From Pseudomonadota bacterium (GTDB lineage: Bacteria; Pseudomonadota; Gammaproteobacteria; Steroidobacterales; Steroidobacteraceae), in NCBI GenBank assembly GCA_018241425.1, contig JAFEDU010000003.1, positions 1-64,000 of the forward strand: 64,000 nt of DNA, written 5' to 3'. The notes under the pieces were generated by a model. That model was not told the DNA's origin, did no database searches, and saw only the letters and a list, made by a program, of their open reading frames with translations. Below are positions 8,559-17,414 of this stretch, piece after piece; position 1 is the first letter of the stretch, and every line of letters starts with the position of its first letter. The position numbers and the translations under genes are program-made.

Positions 8559-9350
8559 ATGCTGACGGAACGCATCTGGTCGGGGAACTCACTGCGCAAT
8601 TTCCACTATCTCATCGCCGACCCCGACAGCGGCGAGGCCATGGCCGTCGACCCCCTCGACTGGCGCCTGGTGCTGGATGTGGCCAACAAGCACGGCTGGA
8701 AGATCACCCAGATCCTGAACACCCACGAGCACTCCGACCACACCGGCGGCAACGTGGGACTGAAGGACGCCACCGGCGCCAAGGTGCTCGCCCACGCGGG
8801 TGCCGCGCCCCGCATCGGCACGGGCATCGACCGCGGGCTCAAGGCCGGCGACGTCGTGAAGGTGGGGCGCGTCGAGCTCGAGTGCCTGGACACGCCCGGG
8901 CACACCATGGTCCACGTGTGCCTGCTGTCGCACACCGACACGCCGGCGCTGTTCTGCGGCGACACGCTCTTCAACGCCGGTGTCGGCAACTGCCACAACG
9001 GCGGTGACCCGGAAGTGCTGTACAACACCTTCGCCACCCAGCTGTCGCGCCTGCCCGATGCCACCAAGGTGTACCCGGGGCACGAGTACCTGGCCCGCAA
9101 CCTCGAGTTCACGCTCGACCGCGAGCCGACCAACCCGGACGCCGGCAGCTTCCTCGCCGAGGCCAAGAAGCTGGCGCCCCAGAACGCCCCGGTGACGACC
9201 CTCGGCGAGGAGAAGCGCATCAACACGTTCCTGCGCCTGCAGAACCCGTCGGTGATCGCGAAGCTCCGCGAGCGCTTCCCGGACATCGGCGAGCGCCCGG
9301 ACCCCAAGACCGTGTTCGTGAAGCTGCGCGAGCTGCGCAACAAGTGGTGA
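8559..9350 (+). CDS. gloB: hydroxyacylglutathione hydrolase (glyoxalase II)
   Basis: Metallo-beta-lactamase-fold enzyme hydrolysing S-lactoylglutathione to lactate and glutathione in methylglyoxal detoxification. It is 263 residues, the normal length. The metal motif THEHSDH is at 55-61, followed by GHTMVHV, the bridging Asp in FCGDTLF, and the last His in YPGHEYLARNLEF. The C-terminal HAGH domain ends in the usual NPSVIAKLRERF segment. ATG 8559 is preceded by GCGGAGG. The next gene starts directly after its stop. Confidence 0.93.
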   Translation: MLTERIWSGNSLRNFHYLIADPDSGEAMAVDPLDWRLVLDVANKHGWKITQILNTHEHSDHTGGNVGLKDATGAKVLAHAGAAPRIGTGIDRGLKAGDVVKVGRVELECLDTPGHTMVHVCLLSHTDTPALFCGDTLFNAGVGNCHNGGDPEVLYNTFATQLSRLPDATKVYPGHEYLARNLEFTLDREPTNPDAGSFLAEAKKLAPQNAPVTTLGEEKRINTFLRLQNPSVIAKLRERFPDIGERPDPKTVFVKLRELRNKW

Positions 9351-9887
9351 GTGCGTAGCAGGGCTGCCGCTGCCGTCCTGTCCGCGGCCGCGCTCGCCGG
9401 CGGCTGCTCCCCGAGCGCACCCCTGCCGCCGGCGCCCGCGGATGCAGCGCGGTCCGGTGAGGCCGCGGCGGTGCGCGACTTCATGGCGCAGGTGGCCCGC
9501 GAGGTGAGCCGCGACGGGCCGGTCGCCTGGAAGCGCGCCTTCCAGGACGGCCCGCAGTTCTTCATGGCCTCCGACGGCACGCTGGTGTTCCGGGACGGCA
9601 CGGCCATGCGCTCGGGCGTGGACGCCCTCACGCACACGCTGCCGCACATCGACCTCAGGTTCGGGGACGACCTGCGCGTGGACCCGGTGACGCCGACGCT
9701 CGCCGCGGTCGGCGCGTCCTACCAGGAGCTGCAGACGGACGCGCAGGGGCGCCGTCACGAGGACCACGGCTACATCACCGCGCTCGCCGAGCTGAAGGAC
9801 GGCGCCTGGAAGCTGCGCAACGCCCATTGGTCGAGCGTGCCGCCGTCGGCGCCGGACATCGCCGCAGCGCCCTCACCCGCGAAATAG
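9351..9887 (+). CDS. putative lipoprotein with an NTF2/SnoaL-like domain
   Basis: A 178-residue protein starting at GTG 9351, directly adjoining the gloB stop. A short signal peptide ends in a plausible lipobox (LAGGC, Cys about residue 19), followed by a Pro/Ala-rich linker. The rest resembles the DUF4440/SnoaL-like NTF2 fold: AVRDFMAQ at the start of the domain, then GTLVFRDGTAM, and a last strand KLRNAHWSS. No function can be given. Tight spacing suggests co-transcription with gloB. Confidence 0.75.
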   Translation: MRSRAAAAVLSAAALAGGCSPSAPLPPAPADAARSGEAAAVRDFMAQVAREVSRDGPVAWKRAFQDGPQFFMASDGTLVFRDGTAMRSGVDALTHTLPHIDLRFGDDLRVDPVTPTLAAVGASYQELQTDAQGRRHEDHGYITALAELKDGAWKLRNAHWSSVPPSAPDIAAAPSPAK

Positions 9888-9929
9888 GACTCGGTTACCC
9901 GGCGAACGGCCGGCGTGCGGATCCGATTG

Positions 9930-10226
9930 TCATTCGTCCGGATACCCGGCCTCGCGCTGATGGCGGATCGCCAGAATCACGACAAGATCTTCGGCGGGAA
10001 GCCATCGGTAAAGAGCGAGGTAACCGTCCCGTCCTCGCATAAGTACCAGTTCGCGGAACCCGTATTCGACTTCGCGACCGAGGAGTGGATGCTCAGCCAG
10101 GAGCTCCAGGGCACGACGGACGCTCAACAGACGGACCCGGGCGCGTTGCGGATCGCTCCTGGCCTTGAAATCGAACAGGCGCTCCAGATCCGCGATCGCG
10201 CGTGGGGCTATTTCGATGTGCGCCAT
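9930..10226 (-). CDS. parE: RelE/ParE family toxin
   Basis: A 98-residue protein with the ParE/RelE fold signature. It opens IEIAPRAIADLERLFDF, has a central RRALELLAEHPLLGREVEYGFRELVL segment, and ends with a beta strand and HQREAGYP. ParE toxins poison DNA gyrase and RelE toxins cleave mRNA; the target cannot be told from sequence. It overlaps the end of the upstream antitoxin gene by 19 bases, the classical antitoxin-first order. Confidence 0.86.
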   Translation of the reverse strand: MAHIEIAPRAIADLERLFDFKARSDPQRARVRLLSVRRALELLAEHPLLGREVEYGFRELVLMRGRDGYLALYRWLPAEDLVVILAIRHQREAGYPDE

Positions 10227-10501
10227 CGCCGTGAGCGTGGGCGACTCGCCTTTTGACCCGCAAGCGAGCGATCCAGGTAGTCGAATGCCGCATCGAAATC
10301 GACTGAGCGCCGACTGGAAAGGAACTCGGCTTCGGAAGCTGCCGCGTCCGCTACGAACCTCGCCCGAAGCTCCAGTCGCTGCGCCTCGCGTGCCAGAGCC
10401 TCGACCATGAATGCGTGTGGAGTCACACGGGCGCTTGCCGCGAGCTTCGCAATCCGCCTCTTCAGATCGTCAGGAAGCTTGAGACTGGTCGCTGCTGCCA
10501 C
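10208..10501 (-). CDS. parD: ribbon-helix-helix antitoxin
   Basis: A 97-residue protein starting at GTG 10501, with GGAG 11 bases upstream. The N-terminal TSLKLPDDLKRRIAKLAAS plus the following helix is a ribbon-helix-helix DNA-binding motif. The C-terminal part has the charged helices expected to wrap the toxin. It overlaps the toxin gene downstream and has an operator-like repeat 33 bases upstream, so autoregulation is likely. Confidence 0.84.
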   Translation of the reverse strand: MAAATSLKLPDDLKRRIAKLAASARVTPHAFMVEALAREAQRLELRARFVADAAASEAEFLSSRRSVDFDAAFDYLDRSLAGQKASRPRSRRWRTSK

Positions 10502-10523
10502 GGATTGATTCTCCGCAAGGGTC

Positions 10524-10552
10524 GGTAGTCAGATCCTACTACCTTGGTAGGA
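10524..10552. promoter_or_regulatory. candidate operator of the parDE-like toxin-antitoxin operon
   Basis: Three half-sites GGTAG (10524-10528), CTACC (10539-10543) and GGTAG (10546-10550) lie upstream of the antitoxin start. The right part forms the inverted repeat TCCTACTACCTTGGTAGGA (10534-10552). Spaced short inverted half-sites of this kind are typical binding sites of ribbon-helix-helix antitoxins. Binding is inferred. Confidence 0.5.
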
Positions 10553-10578
10553 CGAGTGGCAATTAAAAGGGCGCTGCC

Positions 10579-12588
10579 TCACTGCTTCAGGTAGCGGTCC
10601 ATCCAGCCCAGGTAGCGCTGGATGCGGTCGATGAGGAAGCTCGGCCGCGTCAGCACGTGGTACTCCCCGGGGTAGATAACGAGTTCGGTCGGCACCCCGA
10701 GCGTGCGCAGCGCCTGGTACATCTGCTCCCCACCCACCAGCGGCACGTTGAAGTCCTTGTCGCCACCCATGAAGAGCGTCGGCGTGCGGATGCTGTCGGC
10801 GTGGAAGAACGGGTAGGACACCTTCTGCCAGAGCGCGGTGTCCTTCCACGGCGGGCCGAGCTCCGCGTTGTACTGGAACACGTATTCGTCCACGCCGTAC
10901 ATCGCGGTCTGGTTGGCGCTGCCGGCCCCGCTGATGGCCGCCTTGAAGCGCGGGTCGCTCGCGATGCTGTAGTCGGTGAGGATGCCGCCGTAGCTCCAGC
11001 CGCCCACGCCCAGGCGCTCCGGATCCGCGATGCCCTGCGATATCGCCCAGTCGACCCCGGCGCGCAGGTCCTCGACCTCGTGGTGCCCCCAGTCGGCGGC
11101 AATCGCACGTGCATAGGCCGCGCCGCGCCCCGTGCCGCCCCGGTAGTTGATGGCCAGCACCACGTAGCCATGGGTCGCGAAGTACTGCCGCTCGAGCGGC
11201 GGCCCGTAGCCCCACAGCTCGAGCGAGTGGTCGTCCTGGCCGTTCGGTCCGCCGTGGATCCACAGGATGGTGGGATAGCGATGGCCGGCGACGTAGCCCG
11301 GCGGCTTCACGATCTGGCCGTGGACCTCGGTGCCGCCGGCGCTCTTGAAGCGGATGTCCTCGACGCTGCCCAGGGTGAGTTCGCCGAAGAGGGCTGCGTT
11401 GTGGCTCGTCAGCGGGCGCAGGTGTCCGCCCTCGAGCGCGTAGACCTCCGGCGGCGTGCGGTCGTCCGAGGCCAGCACCGCGGTGTGCCCGCCGGCGTGC
11501 GCGAGCTCCAGGGCCACCGTGCGCGGCACGAGCGTCGTCACCGCACCGCTCCCCAGGTCGACCTGGGCCGGGTACTGGTAGCCATCGTCCTCGACCGCGA
11601 ACACGATGGCACGGCCGTCGCTTGCGATGCGCGGACTGACGATGGCGCGGTCGAGCGTGCGCGCCAGGCGCCGTACGGTGCCGGTCTTCACGTCCGCCAT
11701 CGCCAGCGCGTCGGTGATGTATGCGTTGAACTTGGGCGCATCCCCCTCGAGGAACATCAGCTGCGCGCCGTCGGGGGTGAACTGCAGAGTCTGGTGGTTC
11801 GGCGAGAAGGTCGTGAGGAGCTTGCGCGGCGTTGCGCCCGCCCGCGGCTCGACGAGGTAGATGTCGTCGTGGCCGAGCCCCTGGGCGTCGCGGTTGCCCA
11901 CGAAGGCGAGCGTGTGGCCGTCGCGCGAGAACACGGCGCCGGAATCCTCGCGCTCGGGATCCGCATTGAGCGCCGCGACGTCCCCGCTGCCGACGTCGAG
12001 GAGATAGAGGTGCGTGCGCGTGGCCGGGGTCAGGTAACCGATCTTGTCCTGCTTGAAGTGGAAGTCGTCGATGACGATCGGGTGCGGCGCCTTGTCGGCC
12101 TTCGCACCGTCCTCGCCCTTCGGGGCCTCGGCCACGGTGCCGCGCATCTCGAGCACCACGTGGCGGGCATCCGGCGCCCAGGTGTAGGCCGTGATCTCCT
12201 GGGTCACGCGACTCACCGCGCGCGCCTCGCCGCCGCGACGGTCGAGCACCCACAGCTGTGCCGGGGCATCCGCGGGCCGGCTGGCGAGGAAGCTCAGGTA
12301 GCGGCCGTCGGGGCTGAAGCGCGGGTCACTCACGTTGTCCCCGTGCGTAAGCTCCACCGGCTCGCCGCCGGACCACGGCACCAGCCACAGCGAGGCACGG
12401 CTCTCGTCCGCCTCGCGGTCGTAGCGCGTGACCAGGTAGGCGACCGCCGCCCCGTCCGGGGCGACCTGCACGTCGGAGACCGGCCGGAAGCGGTACCAGT
12501 CGGCGGCCTCCAGCGCCCGCCCGGCTTCGGCCGCCAGGGGCAGCGTGCAGGCGGCGCAGGCCATGAGGATGCGGATGATGCGGTTCAC
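10579..12588 (-). CDS. exported S9 family prolyl oligopeptidase-like peptidase
   Basis: A 669-residue serine peptidase with an N-terminal signal peptide (about 1-22, cut after AAEA). The first part is a WD40/beta-propeller-like region with repeated SPDGR units. The C-terminal alpha/beta-hydrolase domain carries the nucleophile in GGWSYGG (about S532), the acid in GGDKDFN (about D612) and His in YPGEYH (about H644). This layout fits dipeptidyl-aminopeptidase/acylaminoacyl-peptidase members that trim peptides in the periplasm. It is monocistronic and divergent from the TPR-sulfotransferase gene. Confidence 0.93.
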   Translation of the reverse strand: MNRIIRILMACAACTLPLAAEAGRALEAADWYRFRPVSDVQVAPDGAAVAYLVTRYDREADESRASLWLVPWSGGEPVELTHGDNVSDPRFSPDGRYLSFLASRPADAPAQLWVLDRRGGEARAVSRVTQEITAYTWAPDARHVVLEMRGTVAEAPKGEDGAKADKAPHPIVIDDFHFKQDKIGYLTPATRTHLYLLDVGSGDVAALNADPEREDSGAVFSRDGHTLAFVGNRDAQGLGHDDIYLVEPRAGATPRKLLTTFSPNHQTLQFTPDGAQLMFLEGDAPKFNAYITDALAMADVKTGTVRRLARTLDRAIVSPRIASDGRAIVFAVEDDGYQYPAQVDLGSGAVTTLVPRTVALELAHAGGHTAVLASDDRTPPEVYALEGGHLRPLTSHNAALFGELTLGSVEDIRFKSAGGTEVHGQIVKPPGYVAGHRYPTILWIHGGPNGQDDHSLELWGYGPPLERQYFATHGYVVLAINYRGGTGRGAAYARAIAADWGHHEVEDLRAGVDWAISQGIADPERLGVGGWSYGGILTDYSIASDPRFKAAISGAGSANQTAMYGVDEYVFQYNAELGPPWKDTALWQKVSYPFFHADSIRTPTLFMGGDKDFNVPLVGGEQMYQALRTLGVPTELVIYPGEYHVLTRPSFLIDRIQRYLGWMDRYLKQ

Positions 12589-12743
12589 GATGGGGCTCTC
12601 CTGCGAAGGTGCCGGCTGTTGTCGTTCGGTGAGGCGCGCGGCGCGGCAGTGTAGCCTGCGGCGCCCAGGTCCACGATGGGGGCCTGCATGCTAGGCTTCG
12701 GTCACGCGCAGGGCACGCTCGCCGTCCCGCGCGAACCCCGCCC

Positions 12744-14762
12744 ATGAATGCGCTGCCCCCCGAATCCGGCTACCAACACCAGCTGCGCCAGGTGCATTTC
12801 GCGGTGCGCGCCGGCCACGGCGCGGCCGCGGAGCGGGCGCTGCGCGAGCTCGTCGCCGCACACCCGGGAGAGCCCAACGCACAGTGGCTGCTCGCCGTGG
12901 CACTGCTGGACCAGGACCGTGCCGCCGAGAGCCTCGCGCTCCTTGCGCCGCTCTTGCAGCGCTCGCCGGACTTCGCCGAGGCGCGCGTGGACTACGCGCG
13001 CGCGCTGCGGCAGGCACAGCGACCCGAGGAGGCGCGCGCGGAGGTGCGCCGTGTGCTCGAGCGCCACCCGCGCCACCATCGCGCCTGGCTCGCGTACGGC
13101 GACATCCTGGTGGACCTCGGCCAGCTCGGCGATGCGGCGATCGCCTTCGACCGTGCCCGCGAGAGCGACCCGCAGCGCAGTCAGATCGAGGCTGCCACCG
13201 CGGCACTGACCGCGGACCGGCGCCGCGAGGCCGAGGAGGGCTTCCGGCGCATCCTGCAGGCGGACCCGGGCCACGTCGCCGCCCTGGTCGGGCTTGCGGC
13301 GGTCTCGCTCGCCGCCGATGTGCCCCGGGACGCGGAGCGGCTGCTGCGGCATGCGCTGCGGCAGAGCGCGCACGTGCCGCTGGCCTGGCGCGGGCTCGGG
13401 CCGGTGCTGGTGCAGCTCGGCCGCATCGCCGAGGGCGATGCGGCGGCACGCCACGTGCTGAAACTCGAGCCGAACAACCCGCAGTCCTGGATCACCATCG
13501 CGGCGGTCGCCACCAAGCACCTGCGCGCGGAAGCGGCGCTCGAGGCCTACGAGCGCGCCGCAGTGCTGTTGCCCGACGAAGTGCGCGTGCGCATGTCGAT
13601 CGGGCACGTCCAGAAGACCCTCGGGCGGCGCGCCGACAGCGAGGCCTCCTACCGCGCCGCCCTTGACCTGGACCCCTGTCATGCCGAGGCGTACTGGAGC
13701 CTCGCCGACCTCAAGAACTACCGCTTCGGCGATGAGGAGCTCGCGCGCATGCAGCAGCTGCTGCGCGAGGAGCCGCGCGGCCGCGTCAACGAGGCGCAAC
13801 TGCACTTCGCGATCGGCCGGGCCCTGGAACAGCGGGAGCGCTACGCGGATTCCTTCGCGCACTATGCGCAGGGCAACGCGCTGCGCCGGCTGGATGAGCC
13901 CTTCAGCATCGAGAACTTCGAGCGCCGCACGCGGCGCATCGTGGAGTTCTTCACCGCCGAGTATTTCCGCATGCGTGCGGGATCGGGCGACCCCAGTGGT
14001 GCACCGATCTTCATCGTCGGGCTGCCGCGCTCAGGTTCCACCCTCATCGAGCAGATCCTCGCCAGCCACTCCCAGGTAGAGGGCACGATGGAGCTGCCGA
14101 ACATCGTGAATTTCGCCTACGAGTTCGACGACCGCGTGCCCGGCCGCGACGGCTACCCCGAGACGCTCGCCGCGGCGACGCCCGCGGAGCTTGGGGCGCT
14201 CGGCACGCGCTACCTGGACGAGACCCGGCCGCTGCGCACCGGCCGAGAGCGCTTCACCGACAAGCTGCCCAACAACTTCAACCACATCGGGCTCATCCAG
14301 TCGATCCTGCCGGGCGCGACCGTGATCGACGCGCGCCGCCACCCCATGGACTCCTGCTTCAGCACCTTCAAGCAGAACTTCGCCAGCGGCCAGGCCTTCG
14401 GCTACGACCTCAACGACCTCGGCCGGTACTACCGCTGCTACCTGAAGCTCATGGACCACTGGGACCAGGTGCTGCCGGGCAAGGTGCTGCACGTGCAGTA
14501 CGAAGACGTGGTGCGTGAGCCGGAGGCCCAGATCCGCCGCCTGCTGGAGCACTGCGGGCTTCCCTTCGAGAGCGCCTGCCTCCACTTCCACGAGAACCGG
14601 CGCTCGGTGCGCACCGCCAGCGCCGAGCAGGTGCGCCAGCCGCTGTACAGCTCGGGGGTCGGCTACTGGCACCATTTCGAGGCACAGCTTGCACCGCTGA
14701 AGGACGCACTCGGGGATGCTTTAGATCGCTTCCAGAATACGGCCCCGCTTAAGAATCCTTGA
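12744..14762 (+). CDS. TPR-repeat sulfotransferase
   Basis: A 672-residue two-part protein. Residues about 10-400 are tetratricopeptide-like helical repeats (for example PNAQWLLAVALLDQDRAAES and DPCHAEAYWSLADLKNYR). From about 420 to the end it is a sulfotransferase domain: the 5'-phosphosulfate loop GLPRSGSTL at about 426-434 and the 3'-phosphate region with RRHPMDSCFSTF further on. It would transfer sulfate from PAPS to an unknown acceptor, with the TPR part probably choosing the partner. No PAPS synthesis genes are nearby. The protein lacks a clear signal peptide. Confidence 0.9.
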   Translation: MNALPPESGYQHQLRQVHFAVRAGHGAAAERALRELVAAHPGEPNAQWLLAVALLDQDRAAESLALLAPLLQRSPDFAEARVDYARALRQAQRPEEARAEVRRVLERHPRHHRAWLAYGDILVDLGQLGDAAIAFDRARESDPQRSQIEAATAALTADRRREAEEGFRRILQADPGHVAALVGLAAVSLAADVPRDAERLLRHALRQSAHVPLAWRGLGPVLVQLGRIAEGDAAARHVLKLEPNNPQSWITIAAVATKHLRAEAALEAYERAAVLLPDEVRVRMSIGHVQKTLGRRADSEASYRAALDLDPCHAEAYWSLADLKNYRFGDEELARMQQLLREEPRGRVNEAQLHFAIGRALEQRERYADSFAHYAQGNALRRLDEPFSIENFERRTRRIVEFFTAEYFRMRAGSGDPSGAPIFIVGLPRSGSTLIEQILASHSQVEGTMELPNIVNFAYEFDDRVPGRDGYPETLAAATPAELGALGTRYLDETRPLRTGRERFTDKLPNNFNHIGLIQSILPGATVIDARRHPMDSCFSTFKQNFASGQAFGYDLNDLGRYYRCYLKLMDHWDQVLPGKVLHVQYEDVVREPEAQIRRLLEHCGLPFESACLHFHENRRSVRTASAEQVRQPLYSSGVGYWHHFEAQLAPLKDALGDALDRFQNTAPLKNP

Positions 14763-14889
14763 CCTCGCGCCTTGTTGAACGGTCGTTGACTAAGCAGGCG
14801 TGGTCAAAGGATGATCAGCGCTGCACCGCACCGGAGACACCCGGCTCGCGTGCCCATCCTAAATAAGCGGTCTTTTGGGGAGTTCGTCG

Positions 14890-17346
14890 ATGTCATCCAG
14901 CCGTAACCGGGCGGCCCGCCCTAGCCTTGAGGCCTCGACCTTACTTCCGCGCGGCACGCGCATCGGCTTCGCGGTCGCGGCCGCACTGGCCGCCGCCGCG
15001 CTGCCGCGCACCCCGGCGCTCGCGGCGGATGCGGATGCCACCGCGACCCCCGGCCTCCAGGAGGTGGTGGTCACCGCGCGCAAGCGCGCTGAGAACCTGC
15101 AGGACGTGCCCCTGAGCGTGGACGTGTTCACGCAGAAGGACATGCAGAACCTCGGCATCACGCAGCTCGAGGACTTCGTGCAGCGGACCCCGACCATCTC
15201 CTTCATCAGCACGGGACCGGGTACCCAGGTCATCGTCATGCGCGGCGCCTCCGACGGCAGCACGCCCAACTACGCCAACTCCTGTGCCACTGGCTTCTTC
15301 GTCGATGACCTCTCGGTGTGCTACGGCGGCGTGCAACCGGACCTGCACCTCTACGACGTGGAGCAGATCGAGGTGCTGGAGGGCCCGCAGGGCACGACCT
15401 TCGGAGCCGGCTCCATGACCGGTGCGATCCGCTACATTACCCACAAGCCCGATGTGAACGCCTTCAGCGCCGGGGCTGACCTCGACGCCGGCCACATGCA
15501 GGGCGGGCGCGAAAACTGGACCTACGACGGCTTCCTGAACCTGCCGGTCATCCCGGGCACCCTCGGCCTGCGCCTGTCGGCCTTCAGCTCCTCGATGGGT
15601 GGCTTCATCAACAACCAGCTGACCACCCGCGACTGGTACAACGGCACGGTGTCCAACAACTCGGACTGGGCGCGCAGCAACTACAACCGCGAGCACACTG
15701 AGGGCGGCCGCGCGGCGCTGAAGCTCCTGATGGGCGAGAAGTGGAGCGCGACCCTCACCTACATGTACCAGCGCCAGAGCACGCTCGGCGCCTGGGACGA
15801 GGACCCGAACCTGGCCCCGCGGACAGTCGAGCGCTTCGGGCCCGAGAGCCACGGCTTCGAGGCGAAGCTCCTGGACTTCAACGTGCAGGGAGACGTGGGC
15901 ATCGGCGACCTGGTGTTCGCGAGCACCTACTGGTCACTGCCGACGCGCCAGCAGAACGAGTACTCGCAGTACATGGAGAACTTCGCTCCCGCGTACACGC
16001 CCTACCTCGGCGCCAACAACCCGCCGGGCACCCAGGAGGGCTTCACCTGCAAGAGCGACCCGGCCTACGGCGGCACGCCCTTCACCGGCTGCAATGTGCC
16101 GCTGCAGACCTACGAGTACCACACCAACCCCGAGCGCTGGTCGGACGAGCTGCGGCTGTCGTCCAAGCCCGGCACCCGCTTCCACTGGCTGGTCGGCCTG
16201 TACTGGGAGAAGACCCGCGACAAGAACTCCGGCAGCACTTACTACATGCCGGGGCTGCGCACCGACGGGGCCGCCTTCCAGTATGAGCTCGCGTATTACA
16301 ACCAGACGCACTCCTCGCTCCCGCCGGGCATCTGGTATGCCTATACCGAGCGCTACGACTACCTGCAGACCACCGAGTTCAGCAACATCAGCTTCGACGT
16401 CACCGACAAGCTGAACATCGAAGCGGGCGCGGTGCACTTCCATTCGGACTTCAAGACGTACGAGCCCTACGGCCAGTTCGCCTACTACCCGACCACGGAA
16501 GTCGACAGCGTGGGCGCGTCCAACAAGTGGAACTTCAAGGCCGGCATCAACTACAAGCTCGCCGAGCACGCCATGGTGTACGCGCTGTTCTCGCAGGGCT
16601 TCCGCGACGGCGGCGCGAACGGCGGCCTGCCGCAGGGCTGCATCAACAACAACGTGCCGCAGGAGTACAAGCCCGACACGCTGAACAACTACGAGCTCGG
16701 CTGGAAGACCACGAGCCTCGGCGGGCGCCTGCTGTGGAACGGCGCGGCGTACCTGATGAACTGGAAGGACTACCAGACGATCATCTACGACGCCGACCTG
16801 TGCCCGAGCTCGAGCTTCTATGCCAACGTCGGCAATGCGCGCATCTACGGCGCCGAGACCAGCGTGCAATACGCCCCCACGGAGGCACTGTCCTTCCAGG
16901 CGGCTGCCAACTACAACGACCCGCACCTGATCTCCAGCCCCTACTCCACTTTCCAGGGTAATGTGGGCGAGCGGCTGCCGTTCTCGCCATACTTCAGCTG
17001 GAGCTGGAACGTGCGCTACGAGGCGCCGCTCAGCCCGCAGATGAAGGGCTATGCGCAGTTCGACATCTCCCACAAGGGCGACATGTGGGACGACCTGCAC
17101 GTCTCCGGTGCCAACGGCTTCCCGCGCATGCTACAGCCGGGGTATTCGCTCATGGCGCTGCGCATCGGGCTGAACCCGCAGGGCGGACGCTGGCTGGCGG
17201 AGCTGTACTGCGAGAACCTGACCGACAAGAACGCGATCGTCTACACCAACACGGGCAACTTCGACCTGCGCGAGACGACCACCCAGCCGCGCACGTTCGG
17301 CCTGCGCGTGAACTACCGCTTCGGCAAGGAAACGAACGCGGACTAG
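14890..17346 (+). CDS. TonB-dependent outer-membrane receptor
   Basis: An 818-residue receptor. A long signal region (about 1-46) ends in a small Ala-rich stretch, followed by a TonB-box-like segment (LQEVVVTARKR), the plug domain (QDVPLSVDVFTQKDMQNLG, VEQIEVLEGPQGTTFGAGS) and a C-terminal beta barrel. This subtype imports carbohydrates, siderophores or other large substrates; none can be assigned. A TTG lies 15 bases upstream in frame, but ATG 14890 with GGGGAG upstream is better. The last residues after the aromatic strand (RFGKETNAD) extend beyond the usual terminal Phe. Confidence 0.93.
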   Translation: MSSSRNRAARPSLEASTLLPRGTRIGFAVAAALAAAALPRTPALAADADATATPGLQEVVVTARKRAENLQDVPLSVDVFTQKDMQNLGITQLEDFVQRTPTISFISTGPGTQVIVMRGASDGSTPNYANSCATGFFVDDLSVCYGGVQPDLHLYDVEQIEVLEGPQGTTFGAGSMTGAIRYITHKPDVNAFSAGADLDAGHMQGGRENWTYDGFLNLPVIPGTLGLRLSAFSSSMGGFINNQLTTRDWYNGTVSNNSDWARSNYNREHTEGGRAALKLLMGEKWSATLTYMYQRQSTLGAWDEDPNLAPRTVERFGPESHGFEAKLLDFNVQGDVGIGDLVFASTYWSLPTRQQNEYSQYMENFAPAYTPYLGANNPPGTQEGFTCKSDPAYGGTPFTGCNVPLQTYEYHTNPERWSDELRLSSKPGTRFHWLVGLYWEKTRDKNSGSTYYMPGLRTDGAAFQYELAYYNQTHSSLPPGIWYAYTERYDYLQTTEFSNISFDVTDKLNIEAGAVHFHSDFKTYEPYGQFAYYPTTEVDSVGASNKWNFKAGINYKLAEHAMVYALFSQGFRDGGANGGLPQGCINNNVPQEYKPDTLNNYELGWKTTSLGGRLLWNGAAYLMNWKDYQTIIYDADLCPSSSFYANVGNARIYGAETSVQYAPTEALSFQAAANYNDPHLISSPYSTFQGNVGERLPFSPYFSWSWNVRYEAPLSPQMKGYAQFDISHKGDMWDDLHVSGANGFPRMLQPGYSLMALRIGLNPQGGRWLAELYCENLTDKNAIVYTNTGNFDLRETTTQPRTFGLRVNYRFGKETNAD

Positions 17347-17414
17347 CGCATCACTGCGGCGGGCGGCGCGCGAGGCTTCGCTTCGCCGCCGCCTTCGGGC
17401 TACCCTAGGAGGCT

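Noticed and set aside
10657..12654. 665-aa plus-strand open frame
   Set aside because: Opposite the S9 peptidase, with shadow composition rich in Val, Arg and His and no motif.
17362..17390. GC-rich hairpin after the TonB receptor gene as a terminator
   Set aside because: A seven-base stem exists but there is no T-run; too weak in a GC-rich context.
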